Shown here: positions 1 through 8,489 of the stretch, in pieces
Numbering within the stretch: the stretch's first letter is position 1
How the letters are laid out: every line of letters starts with the position of its first letter
From: CAZSAK01 sp964605155
GTDB taxonomy: Bacteria > Pseudomonadota > Gammaproteobacteria > SZUA-140
Reading direction: 5' to 3'
Assembly: GCA_964605155.1 (NCBI GenBank)
Contig: CAZSAK010000007.1
Coordinates: forward strand, 1 to 64,000
Length of the DNA: 64,000 nucleotides
The notes under the pieces: model-generated
Database searches by the model: none
Told to the model about the DNA's origin: nothing
What the model saw: the letters and a program-made list of their open reading frames with translations, nothing else
Program-made: the position numbers and the translations under genes

Positions 1-53
<53 letters not shown>

Positions 54-102
54 ATTGCCATCCCGCCTCATCCCCCACTGGCACAATGTATTGCCGTATT
101 GC

Positions 103-176
103 TGGAGCGGGTGATGGGAATCGAACCCACGCTATCAGCTTGGAAGGCTGAAGTTCTACCATTGAACTACACCCGC
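103..176 (-). tRNA. tRNA-Gly (TCC)
   Basis: The minus strand shows a full cloverleaf: acceptor GCGGGTG paired with its 3' partner, anticodon loop CTTCCAA giving anticodon UCC, T-loop GTTCGATTC and an encoded 3' CCA. It resembles E. coli glyT. It lies between tRNA-Tyr and tRNA-Thr and is probably cut from a common precursor with them. Confidence 0.96.
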
Positions 177-214
177 AATTTCCCATATGAAGTTGTTCGG
201 CTCCCGGTCTCCGG

Positions 215-296
215 TGGAGGGGGGAGGATTCGAACCTCCGAAGGCTGAGCCGTCAGATTTACAGTCTGATCCCTTTGACCGCTCGGGAACCCCTCC
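215..296 (-). tRNA. tRNA-Tyr (GTA)
   Basis: The minus strand shows acceptor GGAGGGG, a long class II variable arm and the anticodon region CAGACTGTAAATCTG, giving anticodon GUA (tyrosine). After discriminator A the genome reads CCG rather than CCA, so the final A is apparently not encoded and CCA would have to be completed by tRNA nucleotidyltransferase. It is the first gene of the tRNA series. Confidence 0.95.
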
Positions 297-381
297 AAAA
301 TGCAAGCCGTTTATTTTGCTGGTGAATCTTGATATTGTCAACATCTGACCAAGGTGTTATGACAAATCAGGAGCAAAGGCA

Positions 382-1389
382 TTGAACACACGAAAAGGGA
401 TCCTGGTCACCGGCGGTGCGGGTTATATCGGCAGCCATGTGGTGAGACAGCTGGGTGAGCAGGGGCATCGCATTGTGGTGCTGGACAATTTATCTACAGG
501 ATTCAAGGCGTCAGTCCTCTACGGCGAACTAATCGAGGGCAATACCGGTGATCGAGATCTAGTTACGCGCATCCTGCGGGAGCATGACATCGGTTCCGTG
601 ATCCACTTTGCCGCCCATATCGTGGTACCCGAATCGGTCAGCGATCCACTGAAATACTACGGCAATAATACCTGCAATACACGGAATCTGTTGCAATGCT
701 GCGCGGATTGCAGCGTCGAGCGCTTCATCTTTTCATCCACCGCCGCAGTGTACGGCATCCCCGCCAGGCCGCATGCCGGTGAAGATATGCCGCTTGCCCC
801 CATCAATCCCTACGGCACGTCCAAACTGATGAGTGAATGGATGCTCAGGGATCTGGGGGCCGTGAGTACGTTGCGTTATGTGATCCTGCGATATTTCAAT
901 GTGGCCGGCGCTGATCCCGAGGCCCGCATCGGCCAATCCACCCGCGATGCCACACACCTGATCAAGGTCGCGAGCGAGGCCGCGGTCGGTGTACGTGATC
1001 ATATCTCGATCTTCGGCACGGATTACCCGACCCGGGACGGTACCTGTATACGTGATTATATACACGTCGAGGATCTGTCTGCCGCGCACATCAGAGCACT
1101 CGACTACCTGCAGGACGGCGGTAAATCCACCGTACTCAATTGCGGGTATGGTCATGGTTACAGTGTACGGGAGGTACTGGATGCCGTTGGACGAGTCAGC
1201 GGTAAAAAACTCGACATTCGCATGTCACCGCGCCGCGCAGGGGATCCGCCCGAACTCGTGGCCGATGCATCACGGATCCGCACTACGCTGCGTTGGAAAC
1301 CGCGTTATAACGACCTTGATTTCATTGTAAAAACCGCACTTGCCTGGGAACAGAAGCTCACTGACAACAGCAAACAGGCGATACTGTGA
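382..1389 (+). CDS. galE: UDP-glucose 4-epimerase GalE
   Basis: Interconverts UDP-glucose and UDP-galactose in the cytoplasm, supplying galactosyl units for surface polysaccharide. The 335-residue protein has the usual length. It begins with the NAD-binding Rossmann glycine motif GGAGYIGSH (residues 11-19), has SSTAAVYG with the catalytic Ser region, and NPYGTSK with the YxxxK pair. The start is a TTG at 382 preceded by CAGGAG at good spacing; no better ATG exists. It overlaps the next gene by 4 nt (GTGA), so the two are translationally coupled. Other short-chain epimerases are possible, but the whole-length match to GalE is good. Confidence 0.93.
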   Translation: MNTRKGILVTGGAGYIGSHVVRQLGEQGHRIVVLDNLSTGFKASVLYGELIEGNTGDRDLVTRILREHDIGSVIHFAAHIVVPESVSDPLKYYGNNTCNTRNLLQCCADCSVERFIFSSTAAVYGIPARPHAGEDMPLAPINPYGTSKLMSEWMLRDLGAVSTLRYVILRYFNVAGADPEARIGQSTRDATHLIKVASEAAVGVRDHISIFGTDYPTRDGTCIRDYIHVEDLSAAHIRALDYLQDGGKSTVLNCGYGHGYSVREVLDAVGRVSGKKLDIRMSPRRAGDPPELVADASRIRTTLRWKPRYNDLDFIVKTALAWEQKLTDNSKQAIL

Positions 1390-1838
1390 ATATCATGCAT
1401 GCGCTGGCCGGCCTGGCGAACAGACCTGCAACACGCTACAGCCTGCTCGTCCCGCTTGTATATATGGCTATGATATTCGGCCTGTCCTCCATACCGGGAA
1501 TTCCTCCAGTCCATGAGGATGTTCACTGGCAACATCGGCTATTGACCGTCTTGACCAATTCAATCCACGTCCCGCTGTTCGCCGGACTTGCCTGGTCCTG
1601 GCGCTGGTCCCTCACCGCTATAATGGATAATACCAGGCGGATGATATCGCTGACATTTGTCCTGACACTTGCCTATGGCATATTTGACGAATGGCATCAA
1701 GGTTTCACGCCCTACCGCACGCCGTCATTGACGGATATCATGCTCGATGCCACCGGCGCGCTGTTGGCAGTGTGGCTTTTTTCCAGATGCAGACTAGCCA
1801 AGGATGTCGCAACACCCATACACTATAGGTCTTCCTGA
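1386..1838 (+). CDS. VanZ-like family membrane protein
   Basis: A 150-residue membrane protein with about four hydrophobic segments. The SIHVPLFAGLAWSW and YGIFDEWHQGFTPYRTPS stretches carry the family pattern (conserved FDE-HQ-F-P-R-x-xxD). The VanZ family is named for a teicoplanin-resistance protein, but most proteobacterial members have no known function; a role in cell-envelope polysaccharide is a guess from the galE coupling. Start is GTG 1386 overlapping the galE stop. Confidence 0.8.
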   Translation: MNIMHALAGLANRPATRYSLLVPLVYMAMIFGLSSIPGIPPVHEDVHWQHRLLTVLTNSIHVPLFAGLAWSWRWSLTAIMDNTRRMISLTFVLTLAYGIFDEWHQGFTPYRTPSLTDIMLDATGALLAVWLFSRCRLAKDVATPIHYRSS

Positions 1839-1876
1839 CAAGGATACGGGAATACTTGAAGCCTTAAGGACCGGAC

Positions 1877-2542
1877 ATGAAAAAGTTATTGTTTATCATC
1901 ATTGCCTGTGTCGCCTCCGTCGCCGAGGCACAGACCATTCGCTATGTCACCGACCAGTTGGAAATCACCATGCGGAGCGGCAAAAGCACCCAGCATCAGG
2001 TCGTTCGCGTACTGCCCAGCGGCACGCCGGTGGAACTGCTGGAAGTGGATTCGGAATCGGGTTATTCCCGGGTCCGCAGCCCGCAAGGCATCGAAGGCTG
2101 GGTCATCAGCCGCTACCTTGACAATGAACCAAGCGGCCGCGAACGATTGGCCAAGGCTGAAAAAAAGATCGCCAATCTGAATATTGAAAACAGCCGACTG
2201 CAAGAGGACATTAAACAATTGACTGTCGATAAAAACGCCGTTGAAAAGGAAAAACAGGCGCTCAGCAAGGAGAACCACCGCCTGGACCAGGAACTCACTC
2301 ATATTCGTCAAACCGCGGGAAGTGCCATTGCTATTGACAGTGAAAACAAGTCGCTCAAGGAAAAACTCAATACACTGGAGCGTAATTATCAATCCGTAAA
2401 GCAGGAGAATGAAGTCCTCAAGGACCGCAGTGACCGCGACTGGTTCATGGTCGGTGCCGGCGTCATTCTGCTCGGGATTGCAATCGGCCTGATCATACCG
2501 AAAATCCGCTGGCGCAGGAAATCCAGCTGGGATTCACTATAA
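1877..2542 (+). CDS. YgiM-type SH3b-domain, membrane-anchored coiled-coil protein
   Basis: The 221-residue protein has an N-terminal signal peptide cut near AEA-QT (about residue 19). A bacterial SH3 domain follows (about 20-85: TMRSGKST, VRSPQGIEGWVISRYL), then a long coiled coil (about 90-185), a single C-terminal membrane helix (WFMVGAGVILLGIAIGLII) and a basic tail. This is the TIGR04211/YgiM architecture, with the SH3b domain in the periplasm. Biochemical function is unknown; SH3b domains often contact peptidoglycan. RBS-like AAGGACCGGAC precedes the ATG. It is convergent with nhaA. Confidence 0.85.
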   Translation: MKKLLFIIIACVASVAEAQTIRYVTDQLEITMRSGKSTQHQVVRVLPSGTPVELLEVDSESGYSRVRSPQGIEGWVISRYLDNEPSGRERLAKAEKKIANLNIENSRLQEDIKQLTVDKNAVEKEKQALSKENHRLDQELTHIRQTAGSAIAIDSENKSLKEKLNTLERNYQSVKQENEVLKDRSDRDWFMVGAGVILLGIAIGLIIPKIRWRRKSSWDSL

Positions 2543-2560
2543 CCTCATTATGACAACTTC

Positions 2561-2581
2561 ACACCCCGGGTTCGGGGTTGT
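2561..2581. terminator. Short GC-rich hairpin between convergent genes
   Basis: ACCCCG-GGTT-CGGGGT forms a 6-bp stem with a 4-nt loop between the ygiM-like gene and nhaA. There is no clean T-tract on either strand, so it is only a possible bidirectional terminator. Confidence 0.35.
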
Positions 2582-2660
2582 ATTGATGGTATTGATGGAC
2601 ATCTGTACCCGGCAATATTCGATGGCCACTCACGTCGCCTGTCAGACACGTATTTCAACC

Positions 2661-4076
2661 TCATTGTTTACCGTTTTTCCCCGGTATCATCCTTAACCAG
2701 ATATACCCACAGATACCTGCAAGCAATGATGCAATCAGGATGGCGCCCTTTGCAATCTGGAGTTGTTCAGGGGTATGGCCGAAACTCAGCCCGGCGATAA
2801 ATATCGACATGGTAAATCCCATGCCACCGAGCAGGCCAATGCCGAGTACATGCTTTATATTCATGGCCGGCGGCAAATCACCAAATCCCGACTTGATGGC
2901 CAGCCAGCAGCAACCGGTGATACCGGTTACCTTGCCAAGCATCAGCCCCAGCACTACGCCGAGTGTAATGGAATCCGAAAACATCGCCAGCAGTTCATCC
3001 GGACTGATATGTACACCGGCATTGGCGAGTGCAAAGACAGGTAATATCAACAGGGCTACCGGGTTTTCCAATGACCTCTCCCAAAGCTGCAACGGTGTCG
3101 TCGCCTTGTATGCCGTATCCTGAACCAGTTCGACAACTTTATGCTGATCACCTTCCGCCAGGATGTTATCAGTATGATTCAGCTGTTGTTGTTTTCGTTG
3201 TTCAAGATTCTCGAATTCCTTGATCAACCGTCGCGCGTGTCTGAGAAACCAATATGGCCCATGCCGCGGACGGGCCGGCACCGTCAAGGCAACGAGTATC
3301 CCGGCCACGGTGGCATGCACCCCGGACTGCAACATCATCGCCCATACCAGACCACCGCCTATGAAATAGGGCGTTGGGCTGCGTATGCCCAGCAGATTGA
3401 ACAAAGCCAGTACCGCCAGCAGTAACACCGCTAAAAGCAGATAACTGGTCACGATGGTTTGTGTATAAAAGACGGCGATGACAAGTACGGCACCGATATC
3501 ATCGATAATGGCAAGCGCAACCAGAAACGCGGCCAGGGCCGCCGGCACACGTCCGCCGAGCAGTGCCAGCACTCCTACCGCAAATGCTGTGTCGGTCGCC
3601 ATGGTCATTCCCCAACCATGTGATGCAGGAGTGCCGGTATTGAAAATAAAATAGATCAATGCCGGTACGATCATCCCACCAATTGAGGCAAATACAACAG
3701 GAATGGAACGTCGAATATCCCGCAACTCTCCAGCCAGGAGTTCGCGTTTGATTTCCAGCCCGATCATGAAAAAGAACAGGGCCATCAATCCTTCGTTTAT
3801 CCAGTGCAAGAGACTTTTGCGGAAGGTTAAATCACCGAACGTTATACCCAGATCGGTATGCAGCAGCGTCTGATAGACTTCAGCCCATGGAGTGTGTACC
3901 AGAATCAGCGCGATTATTGTGCATATCAGCAGTATTCCGCTTGCAGTGGTGGAATCGTGTATGAAATCCTCGAAAGGTGATACAACTTCATCGAACTTTC
4001 TCTCTAGCGGATTGCTGAAGCGCTCGGCGTCCGCGCTTTCGACGGAATCCTTTGTTTGTCCTTTACTATGCGTCAT
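2661..4076 (-). CDS. nhaA: Na+/H+ antiporter NhaA
   Basis: Inner-membrane sodium/proton exchanger for pH and Na+ homeostasis. The chosen start gives 471 residues, longer than the E. coli protein because of a roughly 60-residue N-terminal segment and a charged cytoplasmic loop (HARRLIKEFENLEQRKQQQ). The ion-binding Asp pair is present in LAIIDDIGAVLV, followed by the family GIRSPTPYFIGG region and about 11-12 hydrophobic helices. The frame is open to an ATG at 4211, but those 45 extra residues look unlike the family. ATG 4076 (MTHSKGQTKDS) is preferred, although neither start has a strong ribosome site. Single gene, convergent with the ygiM-like gene. Confidence 0.92.
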   Translation of the reverse strand: MTHSKGQTKDSVESADAERFSNPLERKFDEVVSPFEDFIHDSTTASGILLICTIIALILVHTPWAEVYQTLLHTDLGITFGDLTFRKSLLHWINEGLMALFFFMIGLEIKRELLAGELRDIRRSIPVVFASIGGMIVPALIYFIFNTGTPASHGWGMTMATDTAFAVGVLALLGGRVPAALAAFLVALAIIDDIGAVLVIAVFYTQTIVTSYLLLAVLLLAVLALFNLLGIRSPTPYFIGGGLVWAMMLQSGVHATVAGILVALTVPARPRHGPYWFLRHARRLIKEFENLEQRKQQQLNHTDNILAEGDQHKVVELVQDTAYKATTPLQLWERSLENPVALLILPVFALANAGVHISPDELLAMFSDSITLGVVLGLMLGKVTGITGCCWLAIKSGFGDLPPAMNIKHVLGIGLLGGMGFTMSIFIAGLSFGHTPEQLQIAKGAILIASLLAGICGYIWLRMIPGKNGKQ

Positions 4077-4438
4077 TACATTAATATTTGTCCCGAAGTG
4101 ATGCGATGCTCGACGGAACCTGTTTGCGTGTTGTGAAGATGCGTTTAGTATGCAAGTGAAACCAGATGTGTTCGTACCGTGTTCATTTCCGTGATATCCA
4201 TTCAGATACAACCATCAATCGAATAGCGAGAATGAGACTGATCTCAGGTTTTCATAATACCTGATATTCACACGTGATAAGACCTGAGTAATTACTAGAA
4301 TTCAGTATCCGGGTAAATATTAAGGGTGGATCAATCCCAATTCCCGGATAATGACAATAAAACGCCGGACCATACATGTTAATGGTCCGGCGTTGTAGTG
4401 GAACAATTATTAACTGTTATGAGAATCGATCTTGCATA
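4077..4438. other. Intergenic stretch upstream of nhaA
   Basis: It holds the terminator of the upstream DUF2892 gene (4361-4394) and an A+T-rich segment that presumably contains the nhaA promoter. I see no conserved ORF, and no NhaR-type site that I can name with confidence. Confidence 0.5.
4361..4394 (-). terminator. Rho-independent terminator of the DUF2892 gene
   Basis: A perfect 13-bp inverted repeat: AACGCCGGACCAT at 4361-4373 and ATGGTCCGGCGTT at 4382-4394, with an 8-nt loop. On the minus strand it is followed by a short T-run (TTTTATTGTC). It lies 45 nt downstream of the minus-strand stop at 4439. Confidence 0.8.
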
Positions 4439-4843
4439 TCAGGATCTTCCCTGACTCGGGTGTTCATGATGCGATTCCCCTAGTGTATGGGCGACATCGC
4501 TCTTCGGTTTGGGGTTGTTGCCAATAGCTGCGTCGACCTCAAAAGGAAAGCTGCCGCACGGGTTACGCGGGCTGCCGCCGCAGCTGCGGATATGCAACAG
4601 GCCGTAAATCGGATCGGAACCGAATATACCCGTCAGGAAGAAATAGACCGAAAACAACATCGGATATACGGCCCAGCCACGATCCTGGAAACCTGATTCA
4701 GTCCACACGGGATCCGTATAGATGTAAAGCGCTGTAAAGACTGATCCTATCATCAGCGAACCGATCATAAAACGTATCAATCGGTCCAGCCAGCCAAGGT
4801 TCTCGGGAACCCATCTATTTGCTTGCCTGTCCGATTTTTTCAT
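4439..4843 (-). CDS. DUF2892 (YgaP-like) inner-membrane protein
   Basis: The 134-residue protein begins with an LGWLDRLIRFMIGSLMIG segment, followed by a second hydrophobic hairpin ending in TGIFGSDPIYGLLHI. This is the pattern of the DUF2892 transmembrane hairpin found in YgaP. A roughly 50-residue polar, His-rich tail (ESHHEHPSQGRS) follows and is unusual. A strong Shine-Dalgarno AAAGGAGGTAAG sits before the ATG. A perfect FNR-type box lies 77-90 nt upstream of the start, suggesting expression under low oxygen or nitrosative stress. Function unknown; divergent from the cbb3-type oxidase. Confidence 0.8.
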   Translation of the reverse strand: MKKSDRQANRWVPENLGWLDRLIRFMIGSLMIGSVFTALYIYTDPVWTESGFQDRGWAVYPMLFSVYFFLTGIFGSDPIYGLLHIRSCGGSPRNPCGSFPFEVDAAIGNNPKPKSDVAHTLGESHHEHPSQGRS

Positions 4844-4919
4844 ATCTTACCTCCTTTGTTGCTGGTGAACTGCTCCTGCTTCTTGAGATCCAGTATGGTA
4901 AAAACCTGGGTTGCAGGCA

Positions 4920-4933
4920 TTGATAAACATCAA
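4920..4933. promoter_or_regulatory. FNR/ANR-type box TTGATAAACATCAA
   Basis: A perfect 14-bp match to the TTGAT-N4-ATCAA consensus of FNR/ANR/DNR regulators. It lies nearest the minus-strand DUF2892 gene, centred about 83 nt before its ATG, a distance compatible with a class II activator site plus a 5' leader. Confidence 0.85.
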
Positions 4934-5022
4934 TTTTTAACGATAGTTATCGCTTCTTTTTTGCATATGAAAACAATCAATAGCTTAATTACTACAGCTT
5001 TATCACCATCCCATAAAACACA

Positions 5023-5036
5023 TTGATAAATATCAA
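5023..5036. promoter_or_regulatory. FNR/ANR-type box TTGATAAATATCAA
   Basis: The second perfect TTGAT-N4-ATCAA palindrome in the gap. It lies on the side of the cbb3-type oxidase gene, whose ATG is at 5202. cbb3 oxidases are classic targets of FNR/ANR regulators. Confidence 0.87.
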
Positions 5037-5201
5037 TGATCCATTATCACGTGACATCTATATTCCGTCCTTTGTTAAACAGATTTGCCAACCCGTAATG
5101 TCACTGACGGTGAATATTTACCGTCATCCAGGGCATATATATGTAGCTTGCGTGTCGTGACTGTCAGACAGGTCTGCCCAAACAATAAGAAGGGACATCA
5201 C

Positions 5202-8153
5202 ATGGAACATGTTATCAACCCCGATTCGACACAAGACATCGAAGCATCGCAACCCCTGGTTGACAAGGAACTTGTAAAAACCTGGTTATACTGGTCACTG
5301 GCGTGGCTCACCATCTTCCCCCTGGTGGGTCTGCTGGTATCGATCAAATTCCACAACCCGGAATTTCTCGGCACAGAACCCTGGTTTACCTTCGGCAGAT
5401 TGCGACCGGTTCATGTCAATGGTGTGATATTCGGTGCATTCAGCACCCCTCTGCTCGGGCTGGTCTACTATATGGTACCGCGACTCGCGGGCCGGCCGAT
5501 GGCCGGAATGTCATGGAGTCGCTGGGCGTTATGGGGGTGGCAGATATTCCTGATTACAGGCACCCTTTCATTCCTCTTCGGCTATAATCTGGGATTCGAG
5601 GCGGATGAGTTCGAATGGCCCTGGAACATCTTGCGCTGGGCGGTGCTGGCAATCATCGGCGGACAGGTACTGGTAACCCTGTTCCGACGCAAGGAACCGG
5701 GATTCTACGTCGCCCTGTGGTACCTGACGGCTGCCATGGTATGGACGTTGATGAACCTGATACTCGGCAATGTCATCCTGCCCTACGTGCAGATGTCCGG
5801 TATCAGCAATGCCGCTCTGCACGGCTTGTATATTCACTATGTCGTGGGCCTGTGGCTTACCCCTGCAGGTCTCTCTCTCATGTATTATTTCATACCCTTG
5901 GCCTGTAAAAACCCGTTGTTCAGTCATGCACTGTCAAAGTTCGGGTTCTGGACCATCGCGATTCTCTATCCCTTTGTCGGTACACACCACTATCTGTTCA
6001 GCCCTATCCCCTATCACAATCAAACCGTCTCTATCGTCACCAGCATGCTGTTGATCATCCCGGTGTGGGCGGTCGTGACCAACCATTTCGGTACCGCGCT
6101 TGGACGCTGGGGAGCCATCGTTCACGGTACCGATGCCGACAGTTACGGAGCGAAGTTTCTGCTGCTGGCCGTGTTCTATTACCTGGTTGGCTGTTTTCAG
6201 GGTTCGACGGAGGCCCTGCGTCGCGTTCAGGAACTCACGCACTTCAGTGACTTTGTCATCGCCCATTCCCATTTCACGGTCTTCGGCACTTTCGTGGTGG
6301 CGGCGGTGGGATCCATGTACTACGTGTGGCCGCGTCTGACCGGTCGGCAACTGTGGAGCGCGCGCATGGCGAGCTGGCACTTCTGGCTGACGGTGGCCGG
6401 TGCAAGCATCATGTTACTGGGACTGACCGCCCAGGGTTTCATACAGGGCAGCATGCTGGAATACGGCAGTAACTTCGTGGATACCGTGGTGGAGATGAAG
6501 CCGTGGTGGGTGACGCGGACCCTGGCGGGAGCCACCATGGATATCGGGTTCCTGCTTATGGTGATCAACTTTATCCAGACGGCGCGTCATGGCCAGCATT
6601 TCGAGGAAACCAAAACGGGAGAGATATTACAAACCCATCCCGCTGGCGAGGAGAAACGCATCATCAGTACACCCTCGGGTGTCGTGCTGATTGCAGGCGT
6701 CACCTATTTCTTTCTCGCCGTCATCATCCAGGGTATCTGGCCTTCACTGATGCCAGAGACCAATACACCCAAGGTGACGGATGCGGGAACTGGTCTGCCC
6801 ATCAATGCGGCCGACTATACGCCACAGGAACAACATGGGCGACAGGTCTACATCCGGGAGGGCTGCTGGTATTGCCATTCGCAATATATCCGTCCGGTCA
6901 CAGGCGAAACCAAACGATGGGGACCCGTCTCGCAGGCGGGCGAATATGTCTATGACCAACCTCATCTGCTCTCTACACGGCGCATCGGACCTGACCTTTT
7001 CCGTGTGGGCCGCAAGTACGGCGACGGCTGGCACAAGGCGCATCACTGGAATCCGCGCGAGATCGTACCTGATTCCGTCATGCCGCGGTTTCCCTGGTTA
7101 TTCAAATCAGCAGACGGAGACGGCGCCCCGAAACTGAATGATGACGGCAAGGCACTGGTTGCATACATCCAGAAACTGGGTACCAACATCGGTGACTGGC
7201 GTGAGACCTTCACGCCCACGCGCCTGACCAGCGGAGCCGCGCTGCAGTTGAGCCAGCGCGACAAGCAGGCCCTGATCCCTGAAGGGAAAAAAGTTTACGA
7301 ACGACGCTGCATCGGTTGTCACGGTGTAAAGGGTAACGGCAAGGGCCCGGCGGCACGTTTCTTCGAGACCAAACCACGTGACTTCACCTCGGGCAAGTTC
7401 AAGTTTAGATCCACCAGTGGCGGCCCCAACTCTCTGCCCTCCGATCAGGACCTGTTCATTACCATCACCCATGGACTGTGGGGCACCCCCATGCCACCCT
7501 GGTACAAGATCTCCGCCGAAGAACGCATGGCGGTAATCCAGTACATCAAGACCTTTTCCGATCGATGGCAAAAAGAAGCTGTCAATCCGCCGGTAGACAT
7601 TCCACCGGAACCGCCGGTTTCGACTGCATCGATCGCCGATGGAAAAAAGAACTTTCAATCCATCTGTGCAATCTGCCATGGTGACAGCGGTCATGGCGAC
7701 GGGGTAGGCGCAACAGGCCTGACGGATACCTGGGGACATCCGATCACACCGGCCAATTTTACCCTTGCGGCAGGTGAGCCCGGTGGTGTTAAACTGGGCC
7801 ATGATGGAACTCACATCTTCAAGACCATCATGACCGGAGTTGGTGGAACACCCATGCCGGCTTTTGCCAACTCATTTACTCCCTCCCAGATCTGGGATAT
7901 CGTGCACTATGTACAATCGCTGCGCGTGAACGCCCATCTCAAGGAAATGCGCGTTGCCGGCCTGGATGAAGCAAAGGAAAACAATGCACGGCGCGACATC
8001 TGGTCCAACCTCTCCCGCGCCGCAGATAACGGTCATATCGGTGATGCCGTCATCGCCGGAGACTATGACAAGATTCCCGTTGCAGATAAACAGGCCAATA
8101 TGCAGGTTGCCAACGCTGCCGAGACCCCAGACAAAGGAGAATCCTCACCATGA
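5202..8153 (+). CDS. ccoNO: Single-chain cbb3-type cytochrome c oxidase: CcoN-CcoO-CcoP-like fusion
   Basis: A 983-residue haem-copper oxidase reducing O2 at the inner membrane. Residues 1-~515 are CcoN with about 12 helices. They contain His71 (low-spin haem), CuB ligands His212 and His262/263, the cross-link tyrosine at the CcoN position Tyr256 (LYPFVGTHH) and His355/His357 (haems b3 and b). About 520-675 is CcoO: CWYCHSQYIRP (555-559) and the SVMPRFPW methionine. Two more cytochrome c domains follow, CIGCH (703-707, GTPM Met764) and CAICH (822-826, GTPM Met885), taking the place of dihaem CcoP. CcoNO fusions are known; a chain that also carries both CcoP-type haems is less usual. Start ATG 5202 has AGAAGGGAC upstream. 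It is preceded by an FNR box and overlaps the next gene by 4 nt. Confidence 0.93.
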   Translation: MEHVINPDSTQDIEASQPLVDKELVKTWLYWSLAWLTIFPLVGLLVSIKFHNPEFLGTEPWFTFGRLRPVHVNGVIFGAFSTPLLGLVYYMVPRLAGRPMAGMSWSRWALWGWQIFLITGTLSFLFGYNLGFEADEFEWPWNILRWAVLAIIGGQVLVTLFRRKEPGFYVALWYLTAAMVWTLMNLILGNVILPYVQMSGISNAALHGLYIHYVVGLWLTPAGLSLMYYFIPLACKNPLFSHALSKFGFWTIAILYPFVGTHHYLFSPIPYHNQTVSIVTSMLLIIPVWAVVTNHFGTALGRWGAIVHGTDADSYGAKFLLLAVFYYLVGCFQGSTEALRRVQELTHFSDFVIAHSHFTVFGTFVVAAVGSMYYVWPRLTGRQLWSARMASWHFWLTVAGASIMLLGLTAQGFIQGSMLEYGSNFVDTVVEMKPWWVTRTLAGATMDIGFLLMVINFIQTARHGQHFEETKTGEILQTHPAGEEKRIISTPSGVVLIAGVTYFFLAVIIQGIWPSLMPETNTPKVTDAGTGLPINAADYTPQEQHGRQVYIREGCWYCHSQYIRPVTGETKRWGPVSQAGEYVYDQPHLLSTRRIGPDLFRVGRKYGDGWHKAHHWNPREIVPDSVMPRFPWLFKSADGDGAPKLNDDGKALVAYIQKLGTNIGDWRETFTPTRLTSGAALQLSQRDKQALIPEGKKVYERRCIGCHGVKGNGKGPAARFFETKPRDFTSGKFKFRSTSGGPNSLPSDQDLFITITHGLWGTPMPPWYKISAEERMAVIQYIKTFSDRWQKEAVNPPVDIPPEPPVSTASIADGKKNFQSICAICHGDSGHGDGVGATGLTDTWGHPITPANFTLAAGEPGGVKLGHDGTHIFKTIMTGVGGTPMPAFANSFTPSQIWDIVHYVQSLRVNAHLKEMRVAGLDEAKENNARRDIWSNLSRAADNGHIGDAVIAGDYDKIPVADKQANMQVANAAETPDKGESSP

Positions 8154-8368
8154 CAATGCCAGAAGGTGAAGAACGTAAAGAGCTGTCGAGCAAAACCCAC
8201 TACCGCTCACCTGAAAAAGCCAAGCGGGCCGATGAAGTATTCCTCTACAAGGATGCCGAACTGATGGAGCGCCATGGCTATGTCCCCTACTGGCTCAAAC
8301 TGGTAACGATCGGCCTGATCATATGGGGTTTATATTACATGTGGGCTTACTGGTTCCCGCCGCAATGA
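8150..8368 (+). CDS. Small single-helix membrane protein coupled to the oxidase
   Basis: A 72-residue protein: a charged N-terminal half (residues 1-45) and one membrane helix (LVTIGLIIWGLYYMWAYWF), ending FPPQ. Its ATG overlaps the oxidase stop (ATGA) and AAAGGAG lies upstream, so it is translationally coupled. Size, topology and position suggest a small oxidase subunit analogous to CcoQ, CcoH or CcoM, but I see no sequence signature linking it to any of these. A role in assembly or stability is inference only. Confidence 0.8.
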   Translation: MTMPEGEERKELSSKTHYRSPEKAKRADEVFLYKDAELMERHGYVPYWLKLVTIGLIIWGLYYMWAYWFPPQ

Positions 8369-8489
8369 CGGCTTTTCTATGATCACAACATGGCTTTATT
8401 CAGGAACTTGAATACACGCTGACGGTGTTTACGACCATTGAATCATTGACATAATAGTTCAGCATTAACGAGGAAGGAGAATGACAGAC

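Larger units (their letters stand above)
4844..5201. other. Divergent regulatory region with two FNR-type boxes
   Basis: This 358-nt gap separates the divergent DUF2892 and oxidase genes. It is A+T-rich around 4921-5070 and holds two perfect TTGAT-N4-ATCAA palindromes (listed separately), one suitably placed for each gene. An open frame from 5085 into the oxidase lacks a ribosome site and is taken as non-coding. Confidence 0.75.

Noticed and set aside
4077..4211. Extended NhaA N-terminus to 4211
   Set aside because: No ribosome site and no resemblance to family; ATG 4076 gives a more usual protein.
5085..5201. Longer oxidase start at 5085
   Set aside because: These 39 codons have no ribosome site, run over the promoter region just downstream of the FNR box and do not resemble CcoN.
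5955..6030. Loss of the catalytic tyrosine in CcoN, suggesting an NO reductase
   Set aside because: The residue after the His-His pair is Phe, but in cbb3 oxidases the cross-linked Tyr lies six residues before the pair, and Tyr256 is there (LYPFVGTHH). The enzyme keeps the O2-reductase layout.
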